Shown in pieces: positions 1 to 8,336 of a stretch of 38,808 nucleotides of DNA (positions within the stretch are counted from its first letter, which is position 1; every line of letters starts with the position of its first letter). Origin of the DNA: Pseudomonadota bacterium (GTDB taxonomy: Bacteria; Pseudomonadota; Gammaproteobacteria; Xanthomonadales; Xanthomonadaceae); the NCBI GenBank assembly GCA_020161335.1, contig JAIUOJ010000001.1:1-38808 (forward strand). The letters are read 5' to 3'. A program made the translations under genes and the position numbers. The notes under the pieces were generated by a model. It made no database searches. It was not told where the DNA came from and saw only the letters and a program-made list of their open reading frames with translations.

Positions 1-1280
1 CGCGCCCACGGCAGGCGCGCGCGCGCCGTGTGCAGGGCCATCGCGATGGTCGAGGCCGAGCCAAGCAGCGACAGCACCACGGTCGCGGCGATCGCGCCGG
101 CCAGGCCCGCCCACCAGGTGGCGAGGAACACGCCGAGCAGGCGCAGCGCGGTGAACGCGATGGTCAGCCACATCAGCGCGGTCTGGCGGTCGGCGCTGAG
201 CAGGTAGGCGGTCGCGCCCTGGCCGACCACGCTCGCCGAGCGGGCCACCAGCAGCGCCGCCAGCACCGGTCCGGCCGCGGCATAGGCACTGCCGTAGAGC
301 AACCGCACCAGCGGGTCGGCGCACACCAGGCCGAACGCGACCAGCGGCAGCGCCAGCACCAGCAGCCACGCGGTCATGCCGGTGAAGCGCGCCTCGGCCT
401 CGCCCTCGCCGCGACCGCGCGCGTGCGCCATCACCGGCAGCAGCTGCGCGCTGAGGATCCCCGGCACCAGCAGCGCCGCGCCGCTGGCGAGCGCGCTGGC
501 GACCTTGAACAGTCCGGCGTCGTGGGCGCTCGCGAACAGCGTCAGCGGCAGCAGCTCCAGCTCCCCGGCGCCGACCGTGGCCAGCACGCTGGTGAACGAG
601 GCCACGCGCAGGTGGTGGCGCAGCCGCGCCTGCAGGTCCGCGGGCAGCGGCGCGCGCGGCGTGGTGCGCAAGGCGTCGCAGCGCGCCACCCGCCACTGCG
701 ACAGCGCCCAGAACACCAGGCTCGACAGCGCGTACACCACCACGAAGGCGTCCAGCGAGGCCGCGCCCCGCCAGGCCAGCACCACCATCGCCAGGTTCAG
801 CACCGCGCCGACCACCGCGACCACCGCGACCGAGGCGAAGGCCTGGCCGCCCTTGAGCAGGGCGACGTTGAGCATGTACGGCGCGCGCAGCGCCAGCGCG
901 CCCAGCATCAGCAGCAGCACCCACGCCGGCACGCCGGGTGCCAGCCGCTCGCGCGCGAACGCGAACACGGCGAGCACCAGCGCCAGCACCGCCAGCAGCA
1001 CCCCGTGCTGCAGGCGGCGCAGGTGGCGGATCAGGGTGGCCGCGACCTCGGGCTGGCCGGCGCCGCGCAACTCCGCCACGAACTTGATCGCGGCCAGGGC
1101 GATGCCGGCGTTGGCCAGCGCGATCGCGGTCGCCGCGATCCACACCAGCAGGCCGTACACGCCCATCTCGGCCGGCTGCAGCGCACGCGCGATGACGATC
1201 GACGCCACCAGGCCGAGCAGGTACTCGACGTACACCGCCAGCGAGGCGTACGCGGTATCGAGCAGCCGGATCCTGTGCAT
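1..1280 (-). CDS. Polysaccharide/oligosaccharide flippase (Wzx/MATE-like), 3' end missing
   Basis: The minus-strand frame is open from an ATG at 1280 to the left edge (about 426 residues), so the C-terminus lies outside the window. The translation begins MHRIRLLDTAYASLAVYVEY and continues with many hydrophobic helices separated by short Arg-rich loops. This is typical of the polysaccharide-biosynthesis branch of the MOP exporter superfamily (Wzx-type lipid-linked oligosaccharide flippases). An AG-rich stretch sits directly before the ATG and could serve as the ribosome binding site. It lies downstream of the APC permease on the same strand with a gap of about 87 bp. By family, such proteins move undecaprenyl-linked sugars across the inner membrane. 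The substrate cannot be read from this sequence, and no glycosyltransferase genes are visible to fix a pathway. The family call rests on topology and overall appearance, not on a diagnostic motif. Confidence 0.7.
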   Translation of the reverse strand, partial: MHRIRLLDTAYASLAVYVEYLLGLVASIVIARALQPAEMGVYGLLVWIAATAIALANAGIALAAIKFVAELRGAGQPEVAATLIRHLRRLQHGVLLAVLALVLAVFAFARERLAPGVPAWVLLLMLGALALRAPYMLNVALLKGGQAFASVAVVAVVGAVLNLAMVVLAWRGAASLDAFVVVYALSSLVFWALSQWRVARCDALRTTPRAPLPADLQARLRHHLRVASFTSVLATVGAGELELLPLTLFASAHDAGLFKVASALASGAALLVPGILSAQLLPVMAHARGRGEGEAEARFTGMTAWLLVLALPLVAFGLVCADPLVRLLYGSAYAAAGPVLAALLVARSASVVGQGATAYLLSADRQTALMWLTIAFTALRLLGVFLATWWAGLAGAIAATVVLSLLGSASTIAMALHTARARLPWA

Positions 1281-1367
1281 TCCCCCTCGATCCTCCGCCG
1301 CGCCGCCGATCGTGGGCGGGCCCGTGAGCAAGAACGTCGCGCGTGCCCGGAACCGGGCAGCGCCGGC

Positions 1368-2813
1368 TCAGGCCGCCGGTTCGCCGCGCTTGCCGAGCAC
1401 GCTGTTGCCGCGCGCGTAGACGAAGTAGGCGATGAAGCCGACCACGTTCCACAGCACGAACCAGATCTGCGTCTTCGACGGCAGGCTGAAGAACAGGTAC
1501 AGGCAGCCGAGGATCGCCAGCGGCCCGACCACCCAGGCCAGTGGCGTGCGGAACACGCGCGGCCGGTCCGGTTCGCGCACGCGCAGCACCAGCAGGCACA
1601 CCGCCACCGCGGTGAACGCGGCCAGCGTGCCGGCGTTGGCCAGCGCCGCGATCTCGTCCAGCCGCGCCACGCCCGCCAGCGCCGCCACCAGGATCGCGGT
1701 GAACACGGTGATCGCCACCGGGGTGCCGCGCTTCTCGCTGACCTTGGACAGGCCGCGCGGCAGCAGGCCGTCGCGCGACATCACGAAGAAGATGCGGCTC
1801 TGGCCGTAGAAGAACGCCAGCAGCACGGTCGGCAGGGCAACCACCGCGGCGATGCCGATCGCGGCCGAGGCCCAGCCGTGGCCGAGTTCGCGCAGGATCA
1901 GCGCCAGCGGTTCGGCGCTGCGCCCGAACACGGTGTAGCTCATCGCCCCGGTCGCGGTCAGCGCGATCACCATGTAGATCAGGGTGCAGCCGATCATCGA
2001 GCCGATGATGCCGATCGACAGGTCGCGCTTGGGGTTCCTGGTTTCCTCGGCCGCCGTGGAGATCGCGTCGAAGCCGTAGAAGGCGAAGAAGATGATCGCC
2101 GCCGCCGCCATCACGCCGTGCTTCACGCCGTTGGCGTCGACGTTCTCGAAGAAGCCGTAGGGCATGAACGGCTGCAGGTTGGCGCCGTCGAAGTGCGGCA
2201 CGGCCAGCGCCACGAACAGCGCCAGCGCCGCGATCTTGACCACCACCAGCACGGCGTTGACCACCGCGCTCTCGCGGGTCCCGGCGATCAGCATGCCGGC
2301 GACGGCGAAGGTGATCAGGATCGCCGGCAGGTTGATGATGCCGCCGGCGTGCGGGCCGGCGGCGAGCGCCGCGGGCAGGCGCAGGTCGAGGCCGTGCTGC
2401 AGGAACAGCCAGTCGAGGAAGCCGACGAAGTAGCCCGACCAGCCCACCGCCACCGCGCTCACCACCACCGAGTACTCCAGGATCAGGCTCCAGCCGACGA
2501 TCCACGCCAGCACCTCGCCCAGCACCACGTAGCTGTAGGTGTAGGCGCTGCCCGCGGCCGGCATCATCGTCGCCATCTCGGCATAGGCCAGCGCCGCGCA
2601 CGCGCAGACCACGCCCGCGACCAGGAACGACAGCAGCACCGCCGGTCCGGCGAGGTTGGCGCCCACGCCGATCAGGGTGTAGATGCCGGTGCCGACGATG
2701 GCACCGATGCCCAGCGCGACCAGGTGCGGCCACGACAGCGTCGGTACCAGGCGGCGGCCTTCCTCGTGCTCGGTGACGCGGTCGAGCGATTTGCGGCGGA
2801 ACAGGCCCTGCAT
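1368..2813 (-). CDS. APC-superfamily amino acid permease (cationic amino acid transporter type)
   Basis: This 481-residue inner-membrane transporter has about 12 hydrophobic helices. The first helix carries the glycine-rich APC motif GIGAIVGTGIYTLIG, and the segment FFAFYGFDAISTAAEETRNP matches the conserved helix 6 to loop region of the CAT family (TC 2.A.3.3). By family, these carriers import amino acids, often cationic ones, by proton symport or facilitated exchange. The exact substrate is not visible. I chose the ATG at 2813 (MQGLFRRKSLDRV) because it gives the usual short charged cytoplasmic N-terminus and is preceded by GGGAAA. A further 18 upstream codons are Arg/His-rich and look untranslated. 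Unlike eukaryotic CATs it ends shortly after the last helix. It is unrelated in position to the second APC permease at 31946. Confidence 0.9.
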   Translation of the reverse strand: MQGLFRRKSLDRVTEHEEGRRLVPTLSWPHLVALGIGAIVGTGIYTLIGVGANLAGPAVLLSFLVAGVVCACAALAYAEMATMMPAAGSAYTYSYVVLGEVLAWIVGWSLILEYSVVVSAVAVGWSGYFVGFLDWLFLQHGLDLRLPAALAAGPHAGGIINLPAILITFAVAGMLIAGTRESAVVNAVLVVVKIAALALFVALAVPHFDGANLQPFMPYGFFENVDANGVKHGVMAAAAIIFFAFYGFDAISTAAEETRNPKRDLSIGIIGSMIGCTLIYMVIALTATGAMSYTVFGRSAEPLALILRELGHGWASAAIGIAAVVALPTVLLAFFYGQSRIFFVMSRDGLLPRGLSKVSEKRGTPVAITVFTAILVAALAGVARLDEIAALANAGTLAAFTAVAVCLLVLRVREPDRPRVFRTPLAWVVGPLAILGCLYLFFSLPSKTQIWFVLWNVVGFIAYFVYARGNSVLGKRGEPAA

Positions 2814-2977
2814 GCGGTTTCCCCTGCCGTGACGGTCGCGCGAGTGTGACCGAATGCGGTGCAGCAAAGCTATGGCTGCGCGGCAATCCCGGGGCGTCGT
2901 GAAGCGAACGCAATGGCGCGCGCGGAAGGCCGGCCCGGCGATGATTCTTCCGGGGCCGCCATTGGTGGATCAGCGAT

Positions 2978-3427
2978 TCAGGCGAACCCGATCCATTGCC
3001 GCAACACGGCCTGCAAGGCCGGCATCCTGGCGCGCACGTCGCCGGCATCGGTGAACACGACCTGCGCCCGGTCCTTGCCCAGCCACGTCAGCAGGCCGTC
3101 GGGATCGTCGATCGCCAGCCCGCCAGCGGGCAAGGCGCGCGCCTTCGCGCCGAGGTGCAGGATCAGGCCGATCCCGGGCTTCGTGCGCAGGTGCACGGTG
3201 GCGAAGTACTCGCGGGTGCGGAAGCTGGGCGCGTTCCACTTCACGCCTTCGGCGATGGCCGGATCGACCGCGAGGATGGCCTTGCGCAACGCCTCGATGC
3301 CGGCCTTGTGCGGATGCGCCAACGTGGCCATGAGCGCATCGACCGCGGCCGTCGTGTCCGAAGTGGTGGCGTGGCGTGTCGTCGCGGCTTTCGCGACGCG
3401 CGGCACGGTGGTGGTCTTCGTCGCCAT
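2978..3427 (-). CDS. DUF1801-domain protein
   Basis: This small cytoplasmic protein of 149 residues starts MATKTTTVPRVAKAA. After a Thr/Ala-rich leader of about 28 residues it has the DUF1801 (YdhG-like) fold pattern: an LRKAIL helix, EGVKWNAPSFRTREYFATVHL, and LHLGAKARA. Similar proteins are often called iron-chaperone or frataxin-like by fold, but no function is established and I assign none. Its start lies 4 bp after the stop of the YCII-family gene, so the two are probably co-transcribed and translationally coupled. The pairing of YCII and DUF1801 small proteins recurs in soil bacteria. Frames on the opposite strand here are shadows. Confidence 0.8.
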   Translation of the reverse strand: MATKTTTVPRVAKAATTRHATTSDTTAAVDALMATLAHPHKAGIEALRKAILAVDPAIAEGVKWNAPSFRTREYFATVHLRTKPGIGLILHLGAKARALPAGGLAIDDPDGLLTWLGKDRAQVVFTDAGDVRARMPALQAVLRQWIGFA

Positions 3428-3431
3428 GGCG

Positions 3432-3836
3432 TCAGTCCGGGGTCTCGTTGCCGCGGCGCCAGGCGCTCGCGCGCTCGAATTCCAGCGGCCGCACCTCGTA
3501 GAACAGGCCGTGCGCCAGGGTCGGGCTGGTCGACAGCAGGGCGCCGGCCGCGGCCAGCGAGTCGGCGAGCACGAACCAGTAGCCGCCGACCAGCTCCTTG
3601 CTCTCGCCGTACGGCCCATCCATCAGCACCGCCTTGCGCGACACGGTGGCCCCGGCGCGCGCGAGGCGTTCGCCGGTCTTCATGCGGCCGGCGGCGATGT
3701 GCGCCTCCAGCCACGGATAGAAGGCGTCGATCGCGGACTGGATCGCCTCGGGCGTGGCATCGGCGTCCCACTGGCCGCGCGACAGCACCAGGTACTCGCC
3801 GCTGTCAGCGGGTGGATCTTCGTGCGACGGGGTCAT
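3432..3836 (-). CDS. YCII-related (YciI/DGPF) domain protein
   Basis: This 134-residue cytoplasmic protein starts MTPSHEDPPADSGEYLVL. The core is a YCII-type ferredoxin-like domain containing the characteristic MDGPYGESKELVGGYWFV segment (the DGPF-type motif with flanking Gly residues) and a C-terminal VRPLEFE strand. DGPF proteins are frequently encoded near extracytoplasmic sigma factors and have no firmly known reaction; no such sigma factor is visible here. A longer frame extends upstream, but the N-terminal extension is Arg-rich and would overlap the prlC coding region, so the ATG at 3836 is preferred. Divergent from prlC, with 133 bp between the two starts that must hold both promoters. 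Confidence 0.82.
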   Translation of the reverse strand: MTPSHEDPPADSGEYLVLSRGQWDADATPEAIQSAIDAFYPWLEAHIAAGRMKTGERLARAGATVSRKAVLMDGPYGESKELVGGYWFVLADSLAAAGALLSTSPTLAHGLFYEVRPLEFERASAWRRGNETPD

Positions 3837-3969
3837 GGCGCGGGGCTCCGGGGAGGGGTCGGCAGCGCGGAGTGCACCACGTCGCGGCGCGCGCCGCCAC
3901 CTGCTCACGGGGCGCGCGCGCCGGGGCAGGCACAATGGGCGGCCCCTGCCTCGGCCCTTCCTCGACGCC

Positions 3970-6021
3970 ATGACCAACCCGCTGCTCGATTTTTCCGGCC
4001 TGCCACGCTTCGATGCGATCCGTCCCGAACACGTCGCGCCGGCGATCGACCAGCTGATCGCCGAGGCCGAGGCCGCGGTGCGCGCGGCCGAGACGGTGGC
4101 GCCGGTGAGCTGGGAGCGCTTCGTGGTGCCGCTGGACGACGCCACCGAACGCCTGGCGCGCGCCTGGGGCCAGGTGGTGCACCTCGAAGGCGTGGCCAAC
4201 ACGCCGGCACTGCGCGAGGCCTACAACGCCCAGCTGCCGAAGGTGACCCGCTTCTGGAGCACGCTCGGCCAGAACCTCGCGCTGTTCGCGCAGTACCGCG
4301 CGCTGGCCGAATCGCCGGCGTTCGCCGGCGATCGCGACACGCGGCGCAAGGTGGTCGAGAACGCGCTGCGCGACTTCCGCCTCGGCGGCGCGGAACTGCC
4401 GGACGCGCAGAAGGCGCGTTACGGCGAGATCCGCGAGGAACTGTCGGCGCTGTCGGCGACGTTCTCGCAGCACGTGCTCGACGCCACCGATGCCTATGCG
4501 CTGCACATCGAGGACGAAGCCCGCCTGGCCGGCATCCCCGCCGACGTGGTCGCCGCCTGCCGCGCCGCGGCGGAAAAGGCGGGCAAGCCCGGCTGGCTGC
4601 TCGGCCTGCACATGCCCGTGTACCTGCCGGTGCAGGCCTACGCCGACGACCGCGACCTGCGCGCGACGCTGTACCGCGCCAACGCAGTGCGCGCGTCCGA
4701 ACTGGGCGACGACCCGGCGCTCGACAACGGCCCGCTGATCGCGCGCATCCTCGCCCTGCGCGCCGAACTCGCCGCCCTGCTCGGCTTCCCCGGCTACGCC
4801 GCCTACTCGCTGGCGACCAAGATGGCGGACACGCCCGACGAGGTGCTGCGCTTCCTGCGCGACCTCGCCGCGCGCGCGCAACCGCACGCCCGGCGCGATC
4901 GCATCGAGCTGGAAACCTTTGCGAGGGAACAGCTCGGCCTCGACACGCTCGAAGCCTGGGACCTCGGCTACGCCAGCGAGCGGCTCAAGCAGGCGCGCTA
5001 CAGCTTCTCGGCGCAGGAAGTGAAGCAGTACTTCACCGAGCCGGCGGTGCTGTCGGGCCTGTTCTCGGTGATCCACGACCTGTACGGATTGCGCGTGGAG
5101 CCGGACAGCGCGCCGGTGTGGCACCCCGACGTGCGCTTCTTCCGGCTCGTCGACGGCGACGGCACGCTCGTCGGCCAGTTCTACCTCGACCTGTACGCGC
5201 GTGAGGGCAAGCGCGGCGGGGCGTGGATGGACGACGCGCGCAACCGCCGCGAGACCGCCGCCGGCACGCAGACGCCACTGGTGTACCTGGTCTGCAACTT
5301 CGGCCGGGGCGACGGCGGCCGGCCGGCGACCTTCAGCCATGGCGACGTGACCACGCTGTTCCACGAGATGGGCCATGGCTTGCACCAGCTGCTGACGCGT
5401 GTGGGCGAGCTGGGCGTGGCCGGCATCAACGGCGTGGAATGGGACGCGGTGGAGCTGCCCAGCCAGTTCATGGAGAACTTCTGCTGGGAATGGGACCGCG
5501 TGCAGGCGATGACCGCGCACGTGGACAGCGGCGAACCGCTGCCGCGCGCGCTGTTCGAGCGCATGGTCGCGGCGAAGCACTTCCAGAGCGGCATGTTCAC
5601 CGTGCGCCAGCTCGAATTCGCGCTGTTCGACATGGCGCTGCACGACGGCTTCGACCCGGCGCAGGACGACGTGCAGCAGCTGCTCGACCGCGTGCGGGCC
5701 GAGGTCGCGGTCAACCTGCCGCCGCCGTGGAACAGGTTCCAGCACCAGTTCAGCCACATCTTCGCCGGCGGCTACGCGGCCGGGTACTACAGCTACAAGT
5801 GGGCCGAGGTGCTCAGCGCCGACGCCTACGCCGCGTTCGAGGAAGCGCCGGGACGCATCGCCGAGACCGGCGCGCGCTTCCGCGACGAAGTGCTGGCGCG
5901 CGGCGGCAGCCGCCCCGCGGCGGAGAACTTCCACGCATTCCGCGGCCGCGCCCCGCGCATCGACGCCCTGCTGCGGCACGCGGGCATGGCCGATGCCACG
6001 CAGGCCACCGCCGCCGGTTGA
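3970..6021 (+). CDS. prlC: Oligopeptidase A (M3 family zinc metallopeptidase)
   Basis: This 683-residue cytoplasmic zinc oligopeptidase of family M3A has the usual length for PrlC/OpdA. The start MTNPLLDFSGLPRFDAIRP is the classic N-terminus, with no signal peptide. The zinc site is HEMGH at residues 465-469 in the context LFHEMGHGLHQ, followed by the family segment EWDAVELPSQFMENFCWE that contributes the downstream Glu ligand. By family it degrades short peptides in the cytosol, including cleaved signal peptides. That would also suit peptide feeding by the locus further right, but the gene is a housekeeping one and does not carry the regulon palindrome. A CACAAT hexamer lies about 34 bp before the ATG. 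Confidence 0.96.
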   Translation: MTNPLLDFSGLPRFDAIRPEHVAPAIDQLIAEAEAAVRAAETVAPVSWERFVVPLDDATERLARAWGQVVHLEGVANTPALREAYNAQLPKVTRFWSTLGQNLALFAQYRALAESPAFAGDRDTRRKVVENALRDFRLGGAELPDAQKARYGEIREELSALSATFSQHVLDATDAYALHIEDEARLAGIPADVVAACRAAAEKAGKPGWLLGLHMPVYLPVQAYADDRDLRATLYRANAVRASELGDDPALDNGPLIARILALRAELAALLGFPGYAAYSLATKMADTPDEVLRFLRDLAARAQPHARRDRIELETFAREQLGLDTLEAWDLGYASERLKQARYSFSAQEVKQYFTEPAVLSGLFSVIHDLYGLRVEPDSAPVWHPDVRFFRLVDGDGTLVGQFYLDLYAREGKRGGAWMDDARNRRETAAGTQTPLVYLVCNFGRGDGGRPATFSHGDVTTLFHEMGHGLHQLLTRVGELGVAGINGVEWDAVELPSQFMENFCWEWDRVQAMTAHVDSGEPLPRALFERMVAAKHFQSGMFTVRQLEFALFDMALHDGFDPAQDDVQQLLDRVRAEVAVNLPPPWNRFQHQFSHIFAGGYAAGYYSYKWAEVLSADAYAAFEEAPGRIAETGARFRDEVLARGGSRPAAENFHAFRGRAPRIDALLRHAGMADATQATAAG

Positions 6022-6115
6022 GCGCGGGCGAAGGTGGTCGCGCCGCGGCCTGCGTTCACTGGGCGTTCAATCCCGCGTGCGGTTTGCGCGGTTTCTCACG
6101 GATTGCTTGCAAGAA

Positions 6116-6154
6116 TCTAATTGCAGGTTAACTTCGGGCTAATCGAGCCTTAAT
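6116..6154 (+). promoter_or_regulatory. Four YTAAY hexamers at exact 11-bp spacing (probable OmpR-family response regulator site)
   Basis: The hexamers TCTAAT (6116), GTTAAC (6127), GCTAAT (6138) and CTTAAT (6149) start exactly 11 bp apart, with five-base spacers, inside an AT-rich island in otherwise very GC-rich DNA. Tandem half-sites with an 11-bp period on one face of the helix are the known binding mode of OmpR/PhoB-type regulators, and PmrA/QseB sites use CTTAA-like half-sites. A QseB-like regulator is encoded at 10508 downstream in the same direction. The last repeat ends only 14 bp before the possible ATG at 6169, so the promoter must overlap the repeats, and any 5' leader would be very short. 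Confidence 0.55.
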
Positions 6155-6168
6155 CGATCGATTCCAGC

Positions 6169-6846
6169 ATGCCCGCCATGCACCGGATCGATTCCCAGCC
6201 CCTCCTCGCGCCGTTCCCCGGGCGCTTCGCCAGCGTGCGACTGGTCGAACCGGGCGACGCCGAACGCGCCGACGTCGAGCGCTTCATCGCCGACATCTAC
6301 CTCGAGCGCTATGGCGCGCGCCTGCGCAGCTTCCTGCCGCACCTGCTGGCCTACCGCGACTGCGCGGGCGCGCTGGTCGCGGCGGTGGGCCTGCGCTGCG
6401 GCAGCGAGGGCCGGCTGTTCGTCGAGCAGTACCTGGACGTGCCGGTCGAGCAGGCGATGGCCGCGCGCCGGATCGCGCAGGTCGAGCGCCGCGCGCTGGT
6501 CGAGGTCGGCAACTTCGCCGCGACCACGCCGGGGATCGCGCGCGAGATGATCCTGCAGCTCACCTGCACCCTGCATGCGGCGGGCGTGGCCTGGGTGCTG
6601 TTCGTGGCCACGCGCCAGCTGCGCAACGCCTTCCTGCGCCTGCACCTGTCGCCGCTGGAGCTGGCCGACGCGCGTGCCGATGCGCTCGACGCCGGCGACG
6701 ACGACTGGGGCGACTACTACGCCGCGCATCCGCGGCTGGCCTGCGGCAACGTCGCCGAGGGCTTCTCCCTGCTGCGCGGGGGCGCCGTCGCCAGCGAACC
6801 GGTCGCCGGGGCGCTGCCGGCGCTGTGCATGGCGGGCGCGCAGTGA
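6169..6846 (+). CDS. Thermostable-hemolysin family protein (GNAT-like)
   Basis: This 225-residue protein belongs, by overall pattern, to the thermostable hemolysin (delta-VPH) family. Recognisable stretches are FIADIYLERYGARL near the N-terminus, then LRCGSEGRLFVEQYLD, and RALVEVGNFAATTPGIARE in the middle, where members show a GNAT/autoinducer-synthase-like acyltransferase fold. There is no signal peptide, so a true secreted hemolysin role is doubtful. The start may be ATG 6169 or ATG 6178; neither has a clear ribosome binding site. It is the first gene of a tight unit: its TGA overlaps the GTG of the AMP-ligase gene. With an activating ligase, a di-iron oxygenase-like enzyme and a reductase following, an acyl-transfer role in a small biosynthetic pathway is a reasonable inference, but the substrate is unknown. 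Confidence 0.75.
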   Translation: MPAMHRIDSQPLLAPFPGRFASVRLVEPGDAERADVERFIADIYLERYGARLRSFLPHLLAYRDCAGALVAAVGLRCGSEGRLFVEQYLDVPVEQAMAARRIAQVERRALVEVGNFAATTPGIAREMILQLTCTLHAAGVAWVLFVATRQLRNAFLRLHLSPLELADARADALDAGDDDWGDYYAAHPRLACGNVAEGFSLLRGGAVASEPVAGALPALCMAGAQ

Positions 6847-8336
6847 CCGCGGCCGCGCGGCGCCAGCCGTCGTCGCAGGCCGTGCGCCTGCTGACCGCGC
6901 AGGGCGCGCTGGACGACCACGCCCTCGCGGCACGCGTCGACCGCCTCGCCGAGTGGCTGCTGCGCGCGCGCATCGCGCGCGTGGCCAGCCGCCTCGACAA
7001 CGGCGTGGGCTGGTGCGTGCTCGATCTCGCCGTGCGCCAGGTCGAGGGCGTGCACGTGCCGCTGCCGACCTTCTTCTCCGAGGCGCAGGTGCGGCATGCG
7101 CTGGCCAGCAGCGGCGCGCAGTGCATCCTCACCGCGGCCGACGACGCCATGCCGCCGGGCGCGGAAGCGCTGGTCGGCTTCGTCGACGGCGACGGCCTGG
7201 CCTGCTGGCGCGTCGCCGCGCCGCGCGGTGAACCGCCGGCGCTGCCCGCGGGCACGGCCTGCATCACCTACACCTCCGGCACCACCGGCCGGCCCAAGGG
7301 CGTGTGCCTGGACGCGGCCACGCTGTCGACGGTGGCGTCGTCGCTGGTCGCCGCGTCGGCGGCCCTCTCGCCGCGCCGCCACCTGTGCCTGATGCCGCTG
7401 TCCACGCTGCTGGAGAACGTGGCCGGGCTGTACGCCACGCTGCAGGCGGACGCGCAGATCGCGCTGCCGTCGCTGGCCGAGGTCGGCTACACCGGCGCGA
7501 CCGGCCTCGACGTGCCCACCCTGCTGCGCTGCCTGCATCGCTACCAGCCCGAGAGCGTGATCCTGGTGCCGCAACTGCTGCTGGCGCTGGTGATGGCGGC
7601 CGAACAGGGCGCGCCGCTGCCGGCGTCGCTGCGCTACCTCGCGGTCGGCGGTGGGCGCGTCGGCCCCGGCCTGCTCGCGCGCGCCCGCGCGCTGCGCCTG
7701 CCGGTGTACGAAGGCTACGGCCTGACCGAATGCGGATCGGTGGTCTGCCTCAACCGTCCCGATGCGCTGCGCGACGGTAGCGTCGGCCCGGCGCTCGCGC
7801 ATGCGCGGGTGTCGGTGGAGGACGGCGAGCTGGTGGTCGACGGCGCGCGTGCGCTGGGCTACCTCGGCGGCGACGCGCTGCCGCCGGGCCCGATCCGCAC
7901 CGGCGACCTCGGCCACATCGACGGCGACGGCTTCGTCCACGTCACCGGCCGGCGCAAGCATGTCTTCATCACCGCGTTCGGCCGCAACGTCTCGCCCGAG
8001 TGGGTGGAAAGCGAACTGCTGGCGCATCCGGCCATCGCCCAGGCCGTGGTCTGGGGCGAAGCGCAGGCCGACAACGCCGCCGTGCTCGTCCCGCGCCAGG
8101 CCGACCTCGACGACGCGCGCCTGGCGCGCGCGCTGGCGGAGGTCAACGCCGGCCTGCCCGACTACGCCCGCGTCGCGCGCTTCGTGCGCGCCGCCCTGCC
8201 GTTCCGCGCCGTCGACGGCCTGCTGACGGCCAACGGCCGGCCGCGCCGCGACGCCATCCTCGCCCGCTACCAGGCCGAGGTCGACGCCTGCTACCGGCAA
8301 CCCCCCAACGTCCCCACGACCGGAGTGTCCCCGTGA
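6843..8336 (+). CDS. AMP-binding (ANL superfamily) ligase
   Basis: This 497-residue adenylate-forming enzyme starts at a GTG that overlaps the preceding TGA (GTGA), which implies translational coupling. Visible core motifs are the phosphate loop YTSGTTGRPKG, the adenine-binding YEGYGLTECGS, the ribose-binding RTGDLG, and the hinge GRRKHVFITAFGRNVSPEWVE typical of long-chain acyl-activating members. The C-terminal A10 motif reads TANGRPRR, so the usual catalytic lysine position is occupied by arginine. By family such enzymes form acyl-AMP and then usually a thioester. A fatty or other carboxylic acid substrate is likely but unproven. The protein is slightly shorter than most acyl-CoA ligases, with a compressed N-terminal region before the phosphate loop. 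Confidence 0.88.
   Translation: MTAAARRQPSSQAVRLLTAQGALDDHALAARVDRLAEWLLRARIARVASRLDNGVGWCVLDLAVRQVEGVHVPLPTFFSEAQVRHALASSGAQCILTAADDAMPPGAEALVGFVDGDGLACWRVAAPRGEPPALPAGTACITYTSGTTGRPKGVCLDAATLSTVASSLVAASAALSPRRHLCLMPLSTLLENVAGLYATLQADAQIALPSLAEVGYTGATGLDVPTLLRCLHRYQPESVILVPQLLLALVMAAEQGAPLPASLRYLAVGGGRVGPGLLARARALRLPVYEGYGLTECGSVVCLNRPDALRDGSVGPALAHARVSVEDGELVVDGARALGYLGGDALPPGPIRTGDLGHIDGDGFVHVTGRRKHVFITAFGRNVSPEWVESELLAHPAIAQAVVWGEAQADNAAVLVPRQADLDDARLARALAEVNAGLPDYARVARFVRAALPFRAVDGLLTANGRPRRDAILARYQAEVDACYRQPPNVPTTGVSP

Noticed and set aside
30-2849. A very long plus-strand open frame (939 codons) across the flippase and permease genes
   Set aside because: The translation is rich in Gln, Arg, His and Asp with no domain pattern. 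It is the antisense shadow of two convincing minus-strand membrane proteins in GC-rich DNA.
3805-5979. A 724-codon minus-strand frame opposite prlC
   Set aside because: Shadow of the M3 peptidase, with the same GC-driven composition.
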